DNA from: Alkaliphilus sp. B6464
GTDB lineage: Bacteria; Bacillota; Clostridia; Peptostreptococcales; Natronincolaceae
DNA: 64,000 nt
Assembly: GCF_018141165.1 (NCBI RefSeq)
Contig: NZ_CP058557.1
Coordinates: 1,798,001-1,862,000 of the forward strand
Reading direction: 5' to 3'
Each line of letters begins with the position of its first letter. Position 1 is the first letter of the stretch. The notes under the pieces are model-generated. The model was given only the letters and a program-made list of their open reading frames with translations. It made no database searches and was not told the origin of the DNA. This document shows, in pieces, positions 54,399 to 64,000 of this stretch. Both the position numbers and the translations under genes were made by a program.

Positions 54399-56999
54399 AT
54401 GGATTTTAGAATAGTGGATAAATTTAATGTAAATGAATTTATTTCAAACTCTGATAAGATATATGCACATACTCACGAAGATAGAAGAGAAACATTGCAG
54501 GTGCATAGTCAATTGTCTATATATTATTTAGAAAAAATAATAAGATTAAAGCAATTGGAAAATGTATTGGATAATTTTCAAGATGTTTTTTTGGGAGATA
54601 TAACAGAAGAAGGTAAATCTATTTTCTGGGATATGTTTTATAATACCATTGGTATGCATGATTTGGGGAAAATTAATTGTAATTACCAATATCATAAAAT
54701 GAAGAATCAATATTTTAAAAAAAGCAAAGGGTTGCAGTGTAACAATACGAAACATTCTATGTTGTCTTCTTTGATTTATATGAATCACTATCTTAATGTA
54801 ATTAGAAATCATAGTAATAAAGGGGATCAAAATTTACTTTATACATTTATGCTACTTAATGCTTATGCTATATCTAAGCATCATGGATCGTTAGACAGAT
54901 TTTCTGATTTTGAAAATAAATTTTTAGAGAATGGCGGAGAAGGAAAACTGCTATATACGGAGCAATCAAACATATTTACAGAAAACTATGATACCCCTTT
55001 ATTATTTACTCAAAGGAATAAACTTTTAGATAGAATTTTTAAAGTTGTGAAAATAACTTTAAGTAATATGGAAAAATTAGAAAATGAAAGTTCTTTCTAT
55101 ATATACATATATGAAAAAATTTTAATGTCTTTATTATTCTCTTGTGACTATTATGCTACATCACATTTTAAAAACGAAAAAGAAGTTGAAAATTTTGGAG
55201 AGATCAATGACATAGAAGAATTTTATAAAATATATAAGGATACAAAAATATATAAGGGAATTAGAAAATATGAAGAAAACGAGTATGGAAATGTAGAGGT
55301 TTTTGATGATGTTACAGACATTAATATTATGAGAAATGAGCTATTTCTTGATGCAGAAAGTATGCTTTTGAAAAATATGGATAAAAATATTTTTTATTTG
55401 GAAGCTCCTACTGGCAGTGGGAAAAGTAATGTTAGCTTCAATTTAGCTTTTAGAATGGTAGAAAAATTTGAAAATATAAATAAAATATTTTATATTTATC
55501 CGTTTAACACGCTTATTGAGCAGAATATTGCAACTTTAAACAACATTTTTAAGGGAAGCAAAGTAGAAGATGAAATAGCAGTGATAAACTCTATCGTACC
55601 TATAAAAACACATATTAATTTAGATGATAATGAAGATAGTGATGCTATTAATGAAAAACATAAAGATTATGTTAGATCTCTGCTTTCTAGACAATTCTTG
55701 CATTACCCTATAGTTTTAACGACACATGTTAGTATATTTAATTATTTATTCGGAACTTCTAAGGAAAATTTATTTCCATTATCACAAATCGCTAATAGTG
55801 TAATTATTTTAGATGAAATACAGAGTTATAGAAATGATATATGGAAAGAAATAATAACTTTTTTAAGCCACTATTCAAAAATATTGAATATTAAAGTCAT
55901 TATAATGTCAGCTACATTACCTAAGCTAGACAAGCTTGTCAATACAAAAACCAATACTGTAAATCTAATAGAGAACAGAGAAAAGTACTTTAATAATAAA
56001 ATATTCAAAAGCAGGGTTCAATTAGATTTTTGTTTGCTAAATATAACTGAAAATGTATTTGAAAATCTTTTAGATCATGTTATAAACATTTCTGAGAAAG
56101 AAGATGTAAACATTCTAATTGAATTTATAAAGAAAAAGACTGCTAATAAATTTTTTGAGTATTTAGGTGAACTTAAAGCAAAAAGTAATGGTGCATTTCC
56201 TAAAGAAATAAGGTTGATCACAGGGGATGATAATAGTATCGATAGAAATAGAATTATTGAGGAAATTAAAAACAATAAAAATATTATTTTAGTAGCTACT
56301 CAGGTTATAGAGGCAGGGGTAGATATAGACATGGAAATCGGTTATAAAGATATATCTATGCTTGATTCAGAGGAACAGTTTTTAGGGAGAATTAATCGTT
56401 CATGTAAAATACCAGAGGGAGGAATTGTTTATTTTTTTAATCTAGATAATGCAGCAACGATATATTTAAAAGATGTTAGAAAAGAAAAAACTTTAACGCT
56501 TTTATCGGATTATATAAGAGATATTTTGGTAGATAAAAATTTTAGCAATTATTATGATTATGTATTAGATTATTTAAATGATCGATCTACAGACCATACT
56601 GATAAAAATTTCGGTGAATTTATCAATAAATATATAAACAAACTTGATTTTACGGAAGTAGAAAAAAGAATGACGCTTATAGATGAACGTTATGAATATA
56701 GTGTTTTTCTAAGTAGAAAAATTGAAATGCTAGATGGAGAAATATTAGATGGTGAGGAGGTTTGGGATCAATATATAGAATTATTGGAAGATAATGAAAT
56801 GGATTATGCTGAAAAGAAGGTTAAATTATCAGAGGCAAAATCCAAGCTAAATTATTTTATATACAAAGTTGAAGAAAATGACTTTGTATATGAAAAAAAC
56901 ATAGGTGATTTGTATTATATATCTGATGGGGATAATTATTTCAAGAATGGAAAATTCGATAGAGAAAATTTTAAAAAAGGGATAGGGGTTTTTATATAG
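54399..56999 (+). CDS. cas3: CRISPR helicase-nuclease Cas3
   Basis: About 866 residues. N-terminal HD nuclease (VHSQLS, GMHDLGK, KHSM, SKHHGS), then an SF2 helicase: Walker A LEAPTGSGKS, DExH-type VIILDEIQSYR, SAT motif IMSATLPKLD and QFLGRINRSC (motif VI). It degrades the target after Cascade binding. ATG 54399 follows GGGGGAATCT; an in-frame ATG at 54342 with AGGATAGG would add 19 residues. Confidence 0.93.
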   Translation: MDFRIVDKFNVNEFISNSDKIYAHTHEDRRETLQVHSQLSIYYLEKIIRLKQLENVLDNFQDVFLGDITEEGKSIFWDMFYNTIGMHDLGKINCNYQYHKMKNQYFKKSKGLQCNNTKHSMLSSLIYMNHYLNVIRNHSNKGDQNLLYTFMLLNAYAISKHHGSLDRFSDFENKFLENGGEGKLLYTEQSNIFTENYDTPLLFTQRNKLLDRIFKVVKITLSNMEKLENESSFYIYIYEKILMSLLFSCDYYATSHFKNEKEVENFGEINDIEEFYKIYKDTKIYKGIRKYEENEYGNVEVFDDVTDINIMRNELFLDAESMLLKNMDKNIFYLEAPTGSGKSNVSFNLAFRMVEKFENINKIFYIYPFNTLIEQNIATLNNIFKGSKVEDEIAVINSIVPIKTHINLDDNEDSDAINEKHKDYVRSLLSRQFLHYPIVLTTHVSIFNYLFGTSKENLFPLSQIANSVIILDEIQSYRNDIWKEIITFLSHYSKILNIKVIIMSATLPKLDKLVNTKTNTVNLIENREKYFNNKIFKSRVQLDFCLLNITENVFENLLDHVINISEKEDVNILIEFIKKKTANKFFEYLGELKAKSNGAFPKEIRLITGDDNSIDRNRIIEEIKNNKNIILVATQVIEAGVDIDMEIGYKDISMLDSEEQFLGRINRSCKIPEGGIVYFFNLDNAATIYLKDVRKEKTLTLLSDYIRDILVDKNFSNYYDYVLDYLNDRSTDHTDKNFGEFINKYINKLDFTEVEKRMTLIDERYEYSVFLSRKIEMLDGEILDGEEVWDQYIELLEDNEMDYAEKKVKLSEAKSKLNYFIYKVEENDFVYEKNIGDLYYISDGDNYFKNGKFDRENFKKGIGVFI

Positions 57000-57008
57000 G
57001 AGGTGCGT

Positions 57009-57500
57009 ATGAGAGTTAATGGTACATTAATTAACTATTATTTTCACTGCAAAAGGCAATGCTGGCTTCATGGAAACCGAATTAATCTAGAAGATAATAG
57101 CGAAGATGTAAAGATAGGAAAGTCAATTCATAAAATTAAAGAAGCAGAAAATAAGCAAGCAGAAATTAGTATTGATAATATTAAGATAGACAAATTAACT
57201 AAAGATTATTTAACGGAAATTAAAAAATCAGATGCAGATATAGAGGCATCTAAATGGCAGTTATTATTTTATTTAAAAGTATTAAGAGACAAAGGAATTG
57301 AAAGAAAAGGAAAGCTCGAGTTTATAGAAAAGAATAAAAGTAAAAATACAATTATTGTAGAATTGGACGAAGATACTTTAAGTGAACTGGATAAGGTTGT
57401 TGAAAATATTGAAGACCTACTATTGAATACAAATATACCAGGTATTGAAAATAAGCCTAAATGTAAGAAATGTGCTTATTATGAATATTGCTATATATAG
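57009..57500 (+). CDS. cas4: adaptation nuclease Cas4
   Basis: About 163 residues. One cysteine pair near the N-terminus (YFHCKRQCWLHG) and three at the C-terminus (CKKCAYYEYC) hold an iron-sulfur cluster; the RecB-like core has GKSIH, YLTEIKKSD and WQLLFYL (QxxxY). Cas4 trims new spacers and checks the PAM. The start at 57009 is 5 nt after AGGAGG; GTG at 57003 lies within that site. Confidence 0.92.
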   Translation: MRVNGTLINYYFHCKRQCWLHGNRINLEDNSEDVKIGKSIHKIKEAENKQAEISIDNIKIDKLTKDYLTEIKKSDADIEASKWQLLFYLKVLRDKGIERKGKLEFIEKNKSKNTIIVELDEDTLSELDKVVENIEDLLLNTNIPGIENKPKCKKCAYYEYCYI

Positions 57501-57509
57501 GAGGATAAT

Positions 57510-58508
57510 ATGGGGAGTACAAGATATATTACATCTATGGGAGAGTTAACAAGGAAGGATAATTCTCTATGTTTTAGAAAAAACAATAAAAATGTATATA
57601 TTCCTATTGAGAACACAAAAGAAATTTATTGCATGTCTGAAATTAGCATTAATACTAAGCTTTTAGATTTCATATCAAAAAATAATATAGTTATGCACTT
57701 TTTTAATTACTATGAGGGATATAGTGGAACTTTTTATCCTAAAGATAACTATAATAGTGGAAAAGTGCTTGTAAAACAGGTTGAAGCTTATAATAACAAA
57801 AGAATGATTTTAGCTAAGGCATTTGTTCAGGGAATTGCTGATAATATCCATGAGGTTTTATATCATTACTATAAGCACAACAAAAAAGAAACGAAAGTAA
57901 CTTTAGATTGGATAAAAAAAGATATGCCTATAGCACTAGGAGAAGTAGATAATATTAAACAATTATTGCAAATTGAAGGTGAACTATGGCAGAGGTTTTA
58001 TGGAGAGTTTAAGCATATATTACCAGAAGATTTTATTATGAATAGAAGAGTTAAGCGTCCACCTGATAATCCAATAAATGCACTTATTTCGTTTGGAAAT
58101 ACATTGTTATATGGAAAAACAATAACTGCTATATATAATACACATTTAAATCAGACCATAAGTTTTTTGCATGAACCATCTGAAAGAAGATTTTCTTTGA
58201 GTTTAGATATCAGTGAAGCATTTAAACCTGTTATAGTTTTTAAAACTATATTTGATTTGGTCAATAATAGAAGGCTACAGGTTGATAAACATTTTGATAA
58301 AAAGCTTAATTATTGTTTATTAAATGAAGAAGGAAGAAATATATTTATAACAGCCTTTGAAGAAAGAATGGAAAGTGTTTTTCTGCATAGTAACCTTAAC
58401 CGAAAAGTAAGCTATAAGACAGCTATAAAACTAGATTGCTATAAATTAATTAAGTTTGTATTAGAAGATAAGGAATTCAAACCTTTTAGTTTAAAGGAGA
58501 AATCTTAA
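57510..58508 (+). CDS. cas1: integrase Cas1
   Basis: A 332-residue Cas1: TRYITSMGELTRKDNSLCFR, LLQIEGELWQRFYGEF (active-site Glu), PDNPINALISFGNTLLYGKT, FLHEPSERRFSLSLDISEAF (His and Asp). With Cas2 it inserts new spacers at the leader end. AGGAGG before the ATG. Confidence 0.97.
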   Translation: MGSTRYITSMGELTRKDNSLCFRKNNKNVYIPIENTKEIYCMSEISINTKLLDFISKNNIVMHFFNYYEGYSGTFYPKDNYNSGKVLVKQVEAYNNKRMILAKAFVQGIADNIHEVLYHYYKHNKKETKVTLDWIKKDMPIALGEVDNIKQLLQIEGELWQRFYGEFKHILPEDFIMNRRVKRPPDNPINALISFGNTLLYGKTITAIYNTHLNQTISFLHEPSERRFSLSLDISEAFKPVIVFKTIFDLVNNRRLQVDKHFDKKLNYCLLNEEGRNIFITAFEERMESVFLHSNLNRKVSYKTAIKLDCYKLIKFVLEDKEFKPFSLKEKS

Positions 58509-58805
58509 ATGAAGATAAATAAAAACTATAATTATAACTATGCATTTGTATTTTATGATGTTAATGAAAAACGAGTAAATAAAGTATTTAAGATATGTAA
58601 AAAATATTTGTCCCATTTTCAGAAATCAGTATTTAGAGGTGAGACAACTCCATCTAAATTATTATTACTGAAAAATGATTTAAATAAAATAATAGATGAA
58701 AGTGAAGATTTTATATGCATTATAAAACTAATGAATGATAATGTTTATGGAGAAGAAATACTAGGCAGTAAACAAAATGATACAGGAGAAGACCTAATAT
58801 TATAA
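58509..58805 (+). CDS. cas2: adaptation protein Cas2
   Basis: A 98-residue ferredoxin-fold protein: YNYAFVFYDVNEKRVNKVFK (YDV after the first strand), FQKSVFRGETTPSKLLLL. ATG follows the cas1 stop directly. Last gene of the operon before the leader. Confidence 0.96.
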   Translation: MKINKNYNYNYAFVFYDVNEKRVNKVFKICKKYLSHFQKSVFRGETTPSKLLLLKNDLNKIIDESEDFICIIKLMNDNVYGEEILGSKQNDTGEDLIL

Positions 58806-59001
58806 TAACTTTATAAAAAGATTTAAATTTACCAAGCATTTTTTTGAAACAGTTTATCTGAATACAGATTTTACAACACATTTGGTAACATTGTTATTGA
58901 ATAATATATTTTTTAAAAACACTTGGTAAAAAAATTAAAAATTATTGATATTATAACGTTTACTGATTTATAATTAAATTTAGAATGGCTAAATTGCTGT
59001 G
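58806..59001 (+). promoter_or_regulatory. CRISPR leader with promoter
   Basis: A 196-bp AT-rich leader between cas2 and the first repeat. TTGATA (58945-58950), 18-nt spacer and TATAAT (58969-58974) make a near-consensus promoter about 27 nt before the first repeat, reading toward the array. This and the ATTTAAAT 3' end of the repeat agree on plus-strand transcription and on the leader being here. Confidence 0.8.
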
Positions 59002-62000
59002 ATTGAACTATAACAAGAGTTGTATTTAAATTTAGTGACTTAAACCACTCCATCGGATATCCTAGAATTGAACTATAACAAGAGTTGTATTTAAATTCAT
59101 CTATTTTACAAGGTACTTTATCCCATCCTAAATTGAACTATAACAAGAGTTGTATTTAAATGACGTAGGGTTTAAATAATCAAGTAACTCTAAGAATATT
59201 GAACTATAACAAGAGTTGTATTTAAATGTAAGCAAAGTAACAGGTTTATCAACAACAGGCTTAATTGAACTATAACAAGAGTTGTATTTAAATATAATTT
59301 TTTCGTTATGACTCTCTAAAACAGAAGTATTGAACTATAACAAGAGTTGTATTTAAATAGGATATTCAAGATAAAAAGATAGATACCCTATTTGATTGAA
59401 CTATAACAAGAGTTGTATTTAAATTTTTTATATCCTAATCATTTATAAAATAATAATGAATTGAACTATAACAAGAGTTGTATTTAAATTCTTGTAATCT
59501 CCGTTCCATACCTAAACTTAGTCCTATTGAACTATAACAAGAGTTGTATTTAAATGTAGCAAACTCAGATAGACCAGATTGAAAAACATATTGAACTATA
59601 ACAAGAGTTGTATTTAAATGAAGATTTAAAATTAAAACTATTAGTACCAGTAAATTGAACTATAACAAGAGTTGTATTTAAATTCCGTTATTAGATGCTA
59701 TTGACTTTCAAAATGCGGGATTGAACTATAACAAGAGTTGTATTTAAATACAGTTACATCTACCTTATCTGTAGGCTTAAATCCATTGAACTATAACAAG
59801 AGTTGTATTTAAATCCATATTTCTTATCACCTCTTTCAAGCCCATAATAAATTGAACTATAACAAGAGTTGTATTTAAATTTCATATTGCTTGATGTTAC
59901 TAACTTAAAACCTACATTGAACTATAACAAGAGTTGTATTTAAATCTTGAAGGTATGACGGAAATTGAAAAGACTAATGTAATTGAACTATAACAAGAGT
60001 TGTATTTAAATAGATCATCTAAAACTATTACTAATTTGCTTTGTGATTGAACTATAACAAGAGTTGTATTTAAATGAGATGCAATAAATAATAATATGAG
60101 AGCACTTACTTATTGAACTATAACAAGAGTTGTATTTAAATATAGAAAAATGTTAAGGCATACAGAGGATGGAGCTGATTGAACTATAACAAGAGTTGTA
60201 TTTAAATTTTTTCTATTACACATACCACAAGTTATAATCCCAATTGAACTATAACAAGAGTTGTATTTAAATACCAGCAGGTGGCAAAATGCTAACAGAA
60301 ATGTATGGATTGAACTATAACAAGAGTTGTATTTAAATGAACCTTACTAGCTGATGAAATAGAGTGTAGAGTCCATTGAACTATAACAAGAGTTGTATTT
60401 AAATAATAGACCTAGCTATAGTTTACTATAACAAGCAAGATTGAACTATAACAAGAGTTGTATTTAAATGAAGAAATAGAAATGTTAGAAAAACATGGCA
60501 GGGTTAATTGAACTATAACAAGAGTTGTATTTAAATACGCTTACACAGTATTAGTTTTAGCTGAGAAGAAAAATTGAACTATAACAAGAGTTGTATTTAA
60601 ATAGTAAAACACCCCTTTTTATTAATTAACACCCGGTAATTGAACTATAACAAGAGTTGTATTTAAATTAAATTATTTTAATCATATAGTCACTTGCGGA
60701 TGTATTGAACTATAACAAGAGTTGTATTTAAATTGTAAGATGTTGTTACAAGTGGTACATAACATAATGATTGAACTATAACAAGAGTTGTATTTAAATA
60801 ATATAGAATGGGCTTCTTTTTCTTCTTCTGTATTAATTGAACTATAACAAGAGTTGTATTTAAATTTATTGTTAGGTGTTAGGTCTTTGTTAGGTGTTTG
60901 ATTGAACTATAACAAGAGTTGTATTTAAATTATTTACACCTCCCTAGTATCCATCCACTTGTCTTATTGAACTATAACAAGAGTTGTATTTAAATCCAAA
61001 CTACACACCTGCCTTTACAAATCTATATTCTATTGAACTATAACAAGAGTTGTATTTAAATAATTTTTCGGCTATATTACCAACGATTAGAGCCATTATT
61101 GAACTATAACAAGAGTTGTATTTAAATAAGGTATAGGTTCTATTTAAAATAAGAGGCACCCAAATTGAACTATAACAAGAGTTGTATTTAAATACTTTTT
61201 GGCTTATAACGATATTTGCACCAAAGCCATTGAACTATAACAAGAGTTGTATTTAAATGCACTAGGCAATAAATTTAGAACTCCTAAAAAAACATTGAAC
61301 TATAACAAGAGTTGTATTTAAATACTTTTTGGCTTATAACGATATTTGCACCAAAGCCATTGAACTATAACAAGAGTTGTATTTAAATTATAATATAATA
61401 CGTAGTACAAAAAGGAAGGGGTATTGAACTATAACAAGAGTTGTATTTAAATTTCTATTCAAACTGCTGCTAGATGGATGGCTAATGATTGAACTATAAC
61501 AAGAGTTGTATTTAAATAGTTATGGTTGACGATGCTAGAAAAGGTGTATCTATTGAACTATAACAAGAGTTGTATTTAAATGCTATTGGTATGGTTAATG
61601 CACGAAATACAACCCAATTGAACTATAACAAGAGTTGTATTTAAATATAAAAATGGGATTACCTAACATGTTTAGTCCCTCATTGAACTATAACAAGAGT
61701 TGTATTTAAATTACCTAATTGGAGCGCTTTAACTGCTAAAAATACATATTGAACTATAACAAGAGTTGTATTTAAATTGTCTAGCATTTACTTAGCCCCC
61801 TCGTACATTTCCCATTGAACTATAACAAGAGTTGTATTTAAATATCTTGGTAAATATTACTACCCTCTTTAGGGTAGATTGAACTATAACAAGAGTTGTA
61901 TTTAAATGCGATGCTTAAGGTTGATATAGATACTATTTACGAAAATTGAACTATAACAAGAGTTGTATTTAAATTTTATCTTCCTCCTTTATTTATTCTG

Positions 62001-64000
62001 TGCAACATCATTGAACTATAACAAGAGTTGTATTTAAATGAGTGTTAAATTTAACATGACAGGTGGAAATATTCACATTGAACTATAACAAGAGTTGTAT
62101 TTAAATGATACGATTGCAGACTATGAAAAAGCATATTTTGATTGAACTATAACAAGAGTTGTATTTAAATGAATATAGAAGGTTTAGATAGAATTAGAGA
62201 ACAAAATTGAACTATAACAAGAGTTGTATTTAAATATTACAAAGTCAACATTCTCCCTAATTTGAATAACCAATTGAACTATAACAAGAGTTGTATTTAA
62301 ATCCATAGATTTTAAAGACAGTATCGGGCCTAACTTCATTGAACTATAACAAGAGTTGTATTTAAATTCAAAAGAAGGAAAAGCTGATGAAATAGAGCAA
62401 CAAATTGAACTATAACAAGAGTTGTATTTAAATACTAGCTCTAAATTAACTTGACTTATCCAACCATCAATTGAACTATAACAAGAGTTGTATTTAAATT
62501 TAATTCATGTTCCAGTATTTCTGCATATAATGGATTGAACTATAACAAGAGTTGTATTTAAATTTTGTTTCAGCATTAAAATATTCCTCGCCACATTCAA
62601 TTGAACTATAACAAGAGTTGTATTTAAATAAATATTAGGTTATAACAATACCTTTAGACCATAAAATTGAACTATAACAAGAGTTGTATTTAAATGTACC
62701 AGGGTTAGGGTTCTCTCCTGGATTAGGGTTCATTGAACTATAACAAGAGTTGTATTTAAATTCTAAAACAGAAGTTAAATTAACACCTGATAGATTATTG
62801 AACTATAACAAGAGTTGTATTTAAATCAGGGAATATGAGGTGCTTATTTTAGTAGAAATTAAGATTGAACTATAACAAGAGTTGTATTTAAATATTTATC
62901 CGGTACTCCTACATCCATTCTGGCAGCATATTGAACTATAACAAGAGTTGTATTTAAATTTTCTACAAAATCCGAAAATACCTTCCATGTGCTATTGAAC
63001 TATAACAAGAGTTGTATTTAAATTTAAAACAATACATATAATAAGATTAAGAAACAAACATTGAACTATAACAAGAGTTGTATTTAAATAAGAAGTTAAG
63101 CAAAATAAAGATGTTGTTGCTATATTGAACTATAACAAGAGTTGTATTTAAATGCCAGTTGATGATGTTATTTGGTATGATGTATATTATTGAACTATAA
63201 CAAGAGTTGTATTTAAATTTTATAACAGATTTAAATCTACATCACGATAACTTATTGAACTATAACAAGAGTTGTATTTAAATAAGATATAGAAATCTTG
63301 ATTTTTTTCTGTTGTTCTGGATTGAACTATAACAAGAGTTGTATTTAAATGACATGATTATATACGACACTGTAAGATATGAAAAATTGAACTATAACAA
63401 GAGTTGTATTTAAATGAAGTTAAATAAAACACCTTAGTATTTTCACCATTAAATTGAACTATAACAAGAGTTGTATTTAAATTTCTGCCATTTTGGTGGT
63501 GGGTTGTTTCCTTCGCCATTGAACTATAACAAGAGTTGTATTTAAATACTATAAGAATATAGGTATGTTCTGCTTTTCTAATTGAACTATAACAAGAGTT
63601 GTATTTAAATTCTCCTGCTACAGCTGGATTAGGCATAAGAGTAGCTATTGAACTATAACAAGAGTTGTATTTAAATAATCTGAGATAATGTCAGATAAGT
63701 ATTGATTCTCATTGAACTATAACAAGAGTTGTATTTAAATTGTGCAGAACTACATAAGCTAGGTATATACACCATAATTGAACTATAACAAGAGTTGTAT
63801 TTAAATATCTTATGAAAAGGATTATATTCAACTAGTTTCTCAATTGAACTATAACAAGAGTTGTATTTAAATTCAGTTCGACAGTAAAATACCAAATTCG
63901 ACTATTTTATTGAACTATAACAAGAGTTGTATTTAAATTTTTTATTTTTTGAGCTAACCATCTTACACTTCTTCCATTGAACTATAACAAGAGTTGTATT
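59002..64000 (+). CRISPR. type I-B CRISPR array, at least 77 repeats (continues beyond window)
   Basis: A 30-bp repeat beginning ATTGAAC and ending GTATTTAAAT recurs from 59002 to the window end. I count 76 full copies and a 77th (63976) cut off, so 76 spacers of 33-37 bp and a period of 64-67 bp. I see no sequence change in any copy, and no degenerate terminal repeat within the window. The last eight bases ATTTAAAT give the crRNA 5' handle if cleaved like other I-B repeats. Two spacers (34 and 36) are identical. No spacer was matched to phage here, as that needs a search. Confidence 0.98.

Noticed and set aside
49013-58805. New CRISPR subtype
   Set aside because: Gene order and protein types cas6-8b-7-5-3-4-1-2 are those of a standard I-B system.
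63358-63895. Minus-strand frames with repeated FKYNSCYSS in the CRISPR array
   Set aside because: The repeated peptide is simply the translated CRISPR repeat.

Overview
The window looks like a chromosome segment of an anaerobic, endospore-forming member of the Clostridia. The DNA is AT-rich. It carries spore genes (spmAB, cwlD-like, a gerK-type germinant-receptor operon, sigma-K-type promoters with coat-like proteins), a selenocysteine molybdoenzyme, an oxygen-sensitive type of CoA-dehydratase activase, a T-box ileS and a type I-B CRISPR system. An Alkaliphilus/Tissierellales-like host would fit, but the genus cannot be fixed from sequence alone. No rRNA or tRNA gene was seen.

Layout. (1) 1-8.2 kb: the end of a sigma-54 activator, then a sigma-54 promoter with three regularly spaced upstream operators. 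These drive a Tat-exported TtrA-like molybdopterin oxidoreductase that reads through an in-frame UGA (selenocysteine) at the Mo-ligand position. Its TorD chaperone, a four-cluster ferredoxin subunit and a TatA follow, then mobA, moeA and mobB for the cofactor. (2) 8.2-11.1 kb: spore genes. (3) 11.3-22.6 kb: eutH, a tupB remnant, then a cobalamin riboswitch heading an 11-gene B12 uptake/late-synthesis/salvage operon (cobQ without its glutaminase domain, cbiB, cobD, btuFCD, cobU, cobS, cobC, cblT, cblS). (4) 22.8-31 kb: a chemoreceptor, a tandem-duplicated pair of His/Cys-rich proteins behind matching sigma-K-like promoters, a second CsxC-like protein, spmAB, a PAS_10 gene remnant and an amino-acid permease. 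(5) 31.5-39.6 kb: a giant CoA-dehydratase activase homologue and T-box-controlled ileS with an unusual inverted-repeat element in its leader. (6) 39.6-46 kb: DUF421 gene and germinant-receptor operon with two extra small genes, ferritin-like and YdcF-like genes. (7) 46-49 kb: a decay zone with remnants of an IS66 transposase, a heme-type radical-SAM/SPASM protein and others. (8) 49-64 kb: two degenerate repeat-like sequences, an IS200-type element whose transposase has lost one HUH histidine, a complete I-B cas operon (cas6-8b-7-5-3-4-1-2), a leader with a good promoter, and a CRISPR array of 77 repeat copies (the last cut by the window end).

How it fits together. The first region is a self-contained respiratory-type module: regulator, enzyme, chaperone, export and Mo-cofactor supply. 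The middle region is dedicated to B12, probably linked to ethanolamine use through eutH. Several genes show internal or terminal deletions (cobQ, tupB, PAS_10, IS66, SPASM), so this genome appears to lose DNA by deletion. The most notable items are the selenocysteine TtrA-like enzyme with its operator array, the glutaminase-less CobQ, the duplicated His/Cys-rich spore-type locus, and spacers in the array that repeat or overlap each other. I do not see a clearly new defence system; the CRISPR locus is a standard I-B type.
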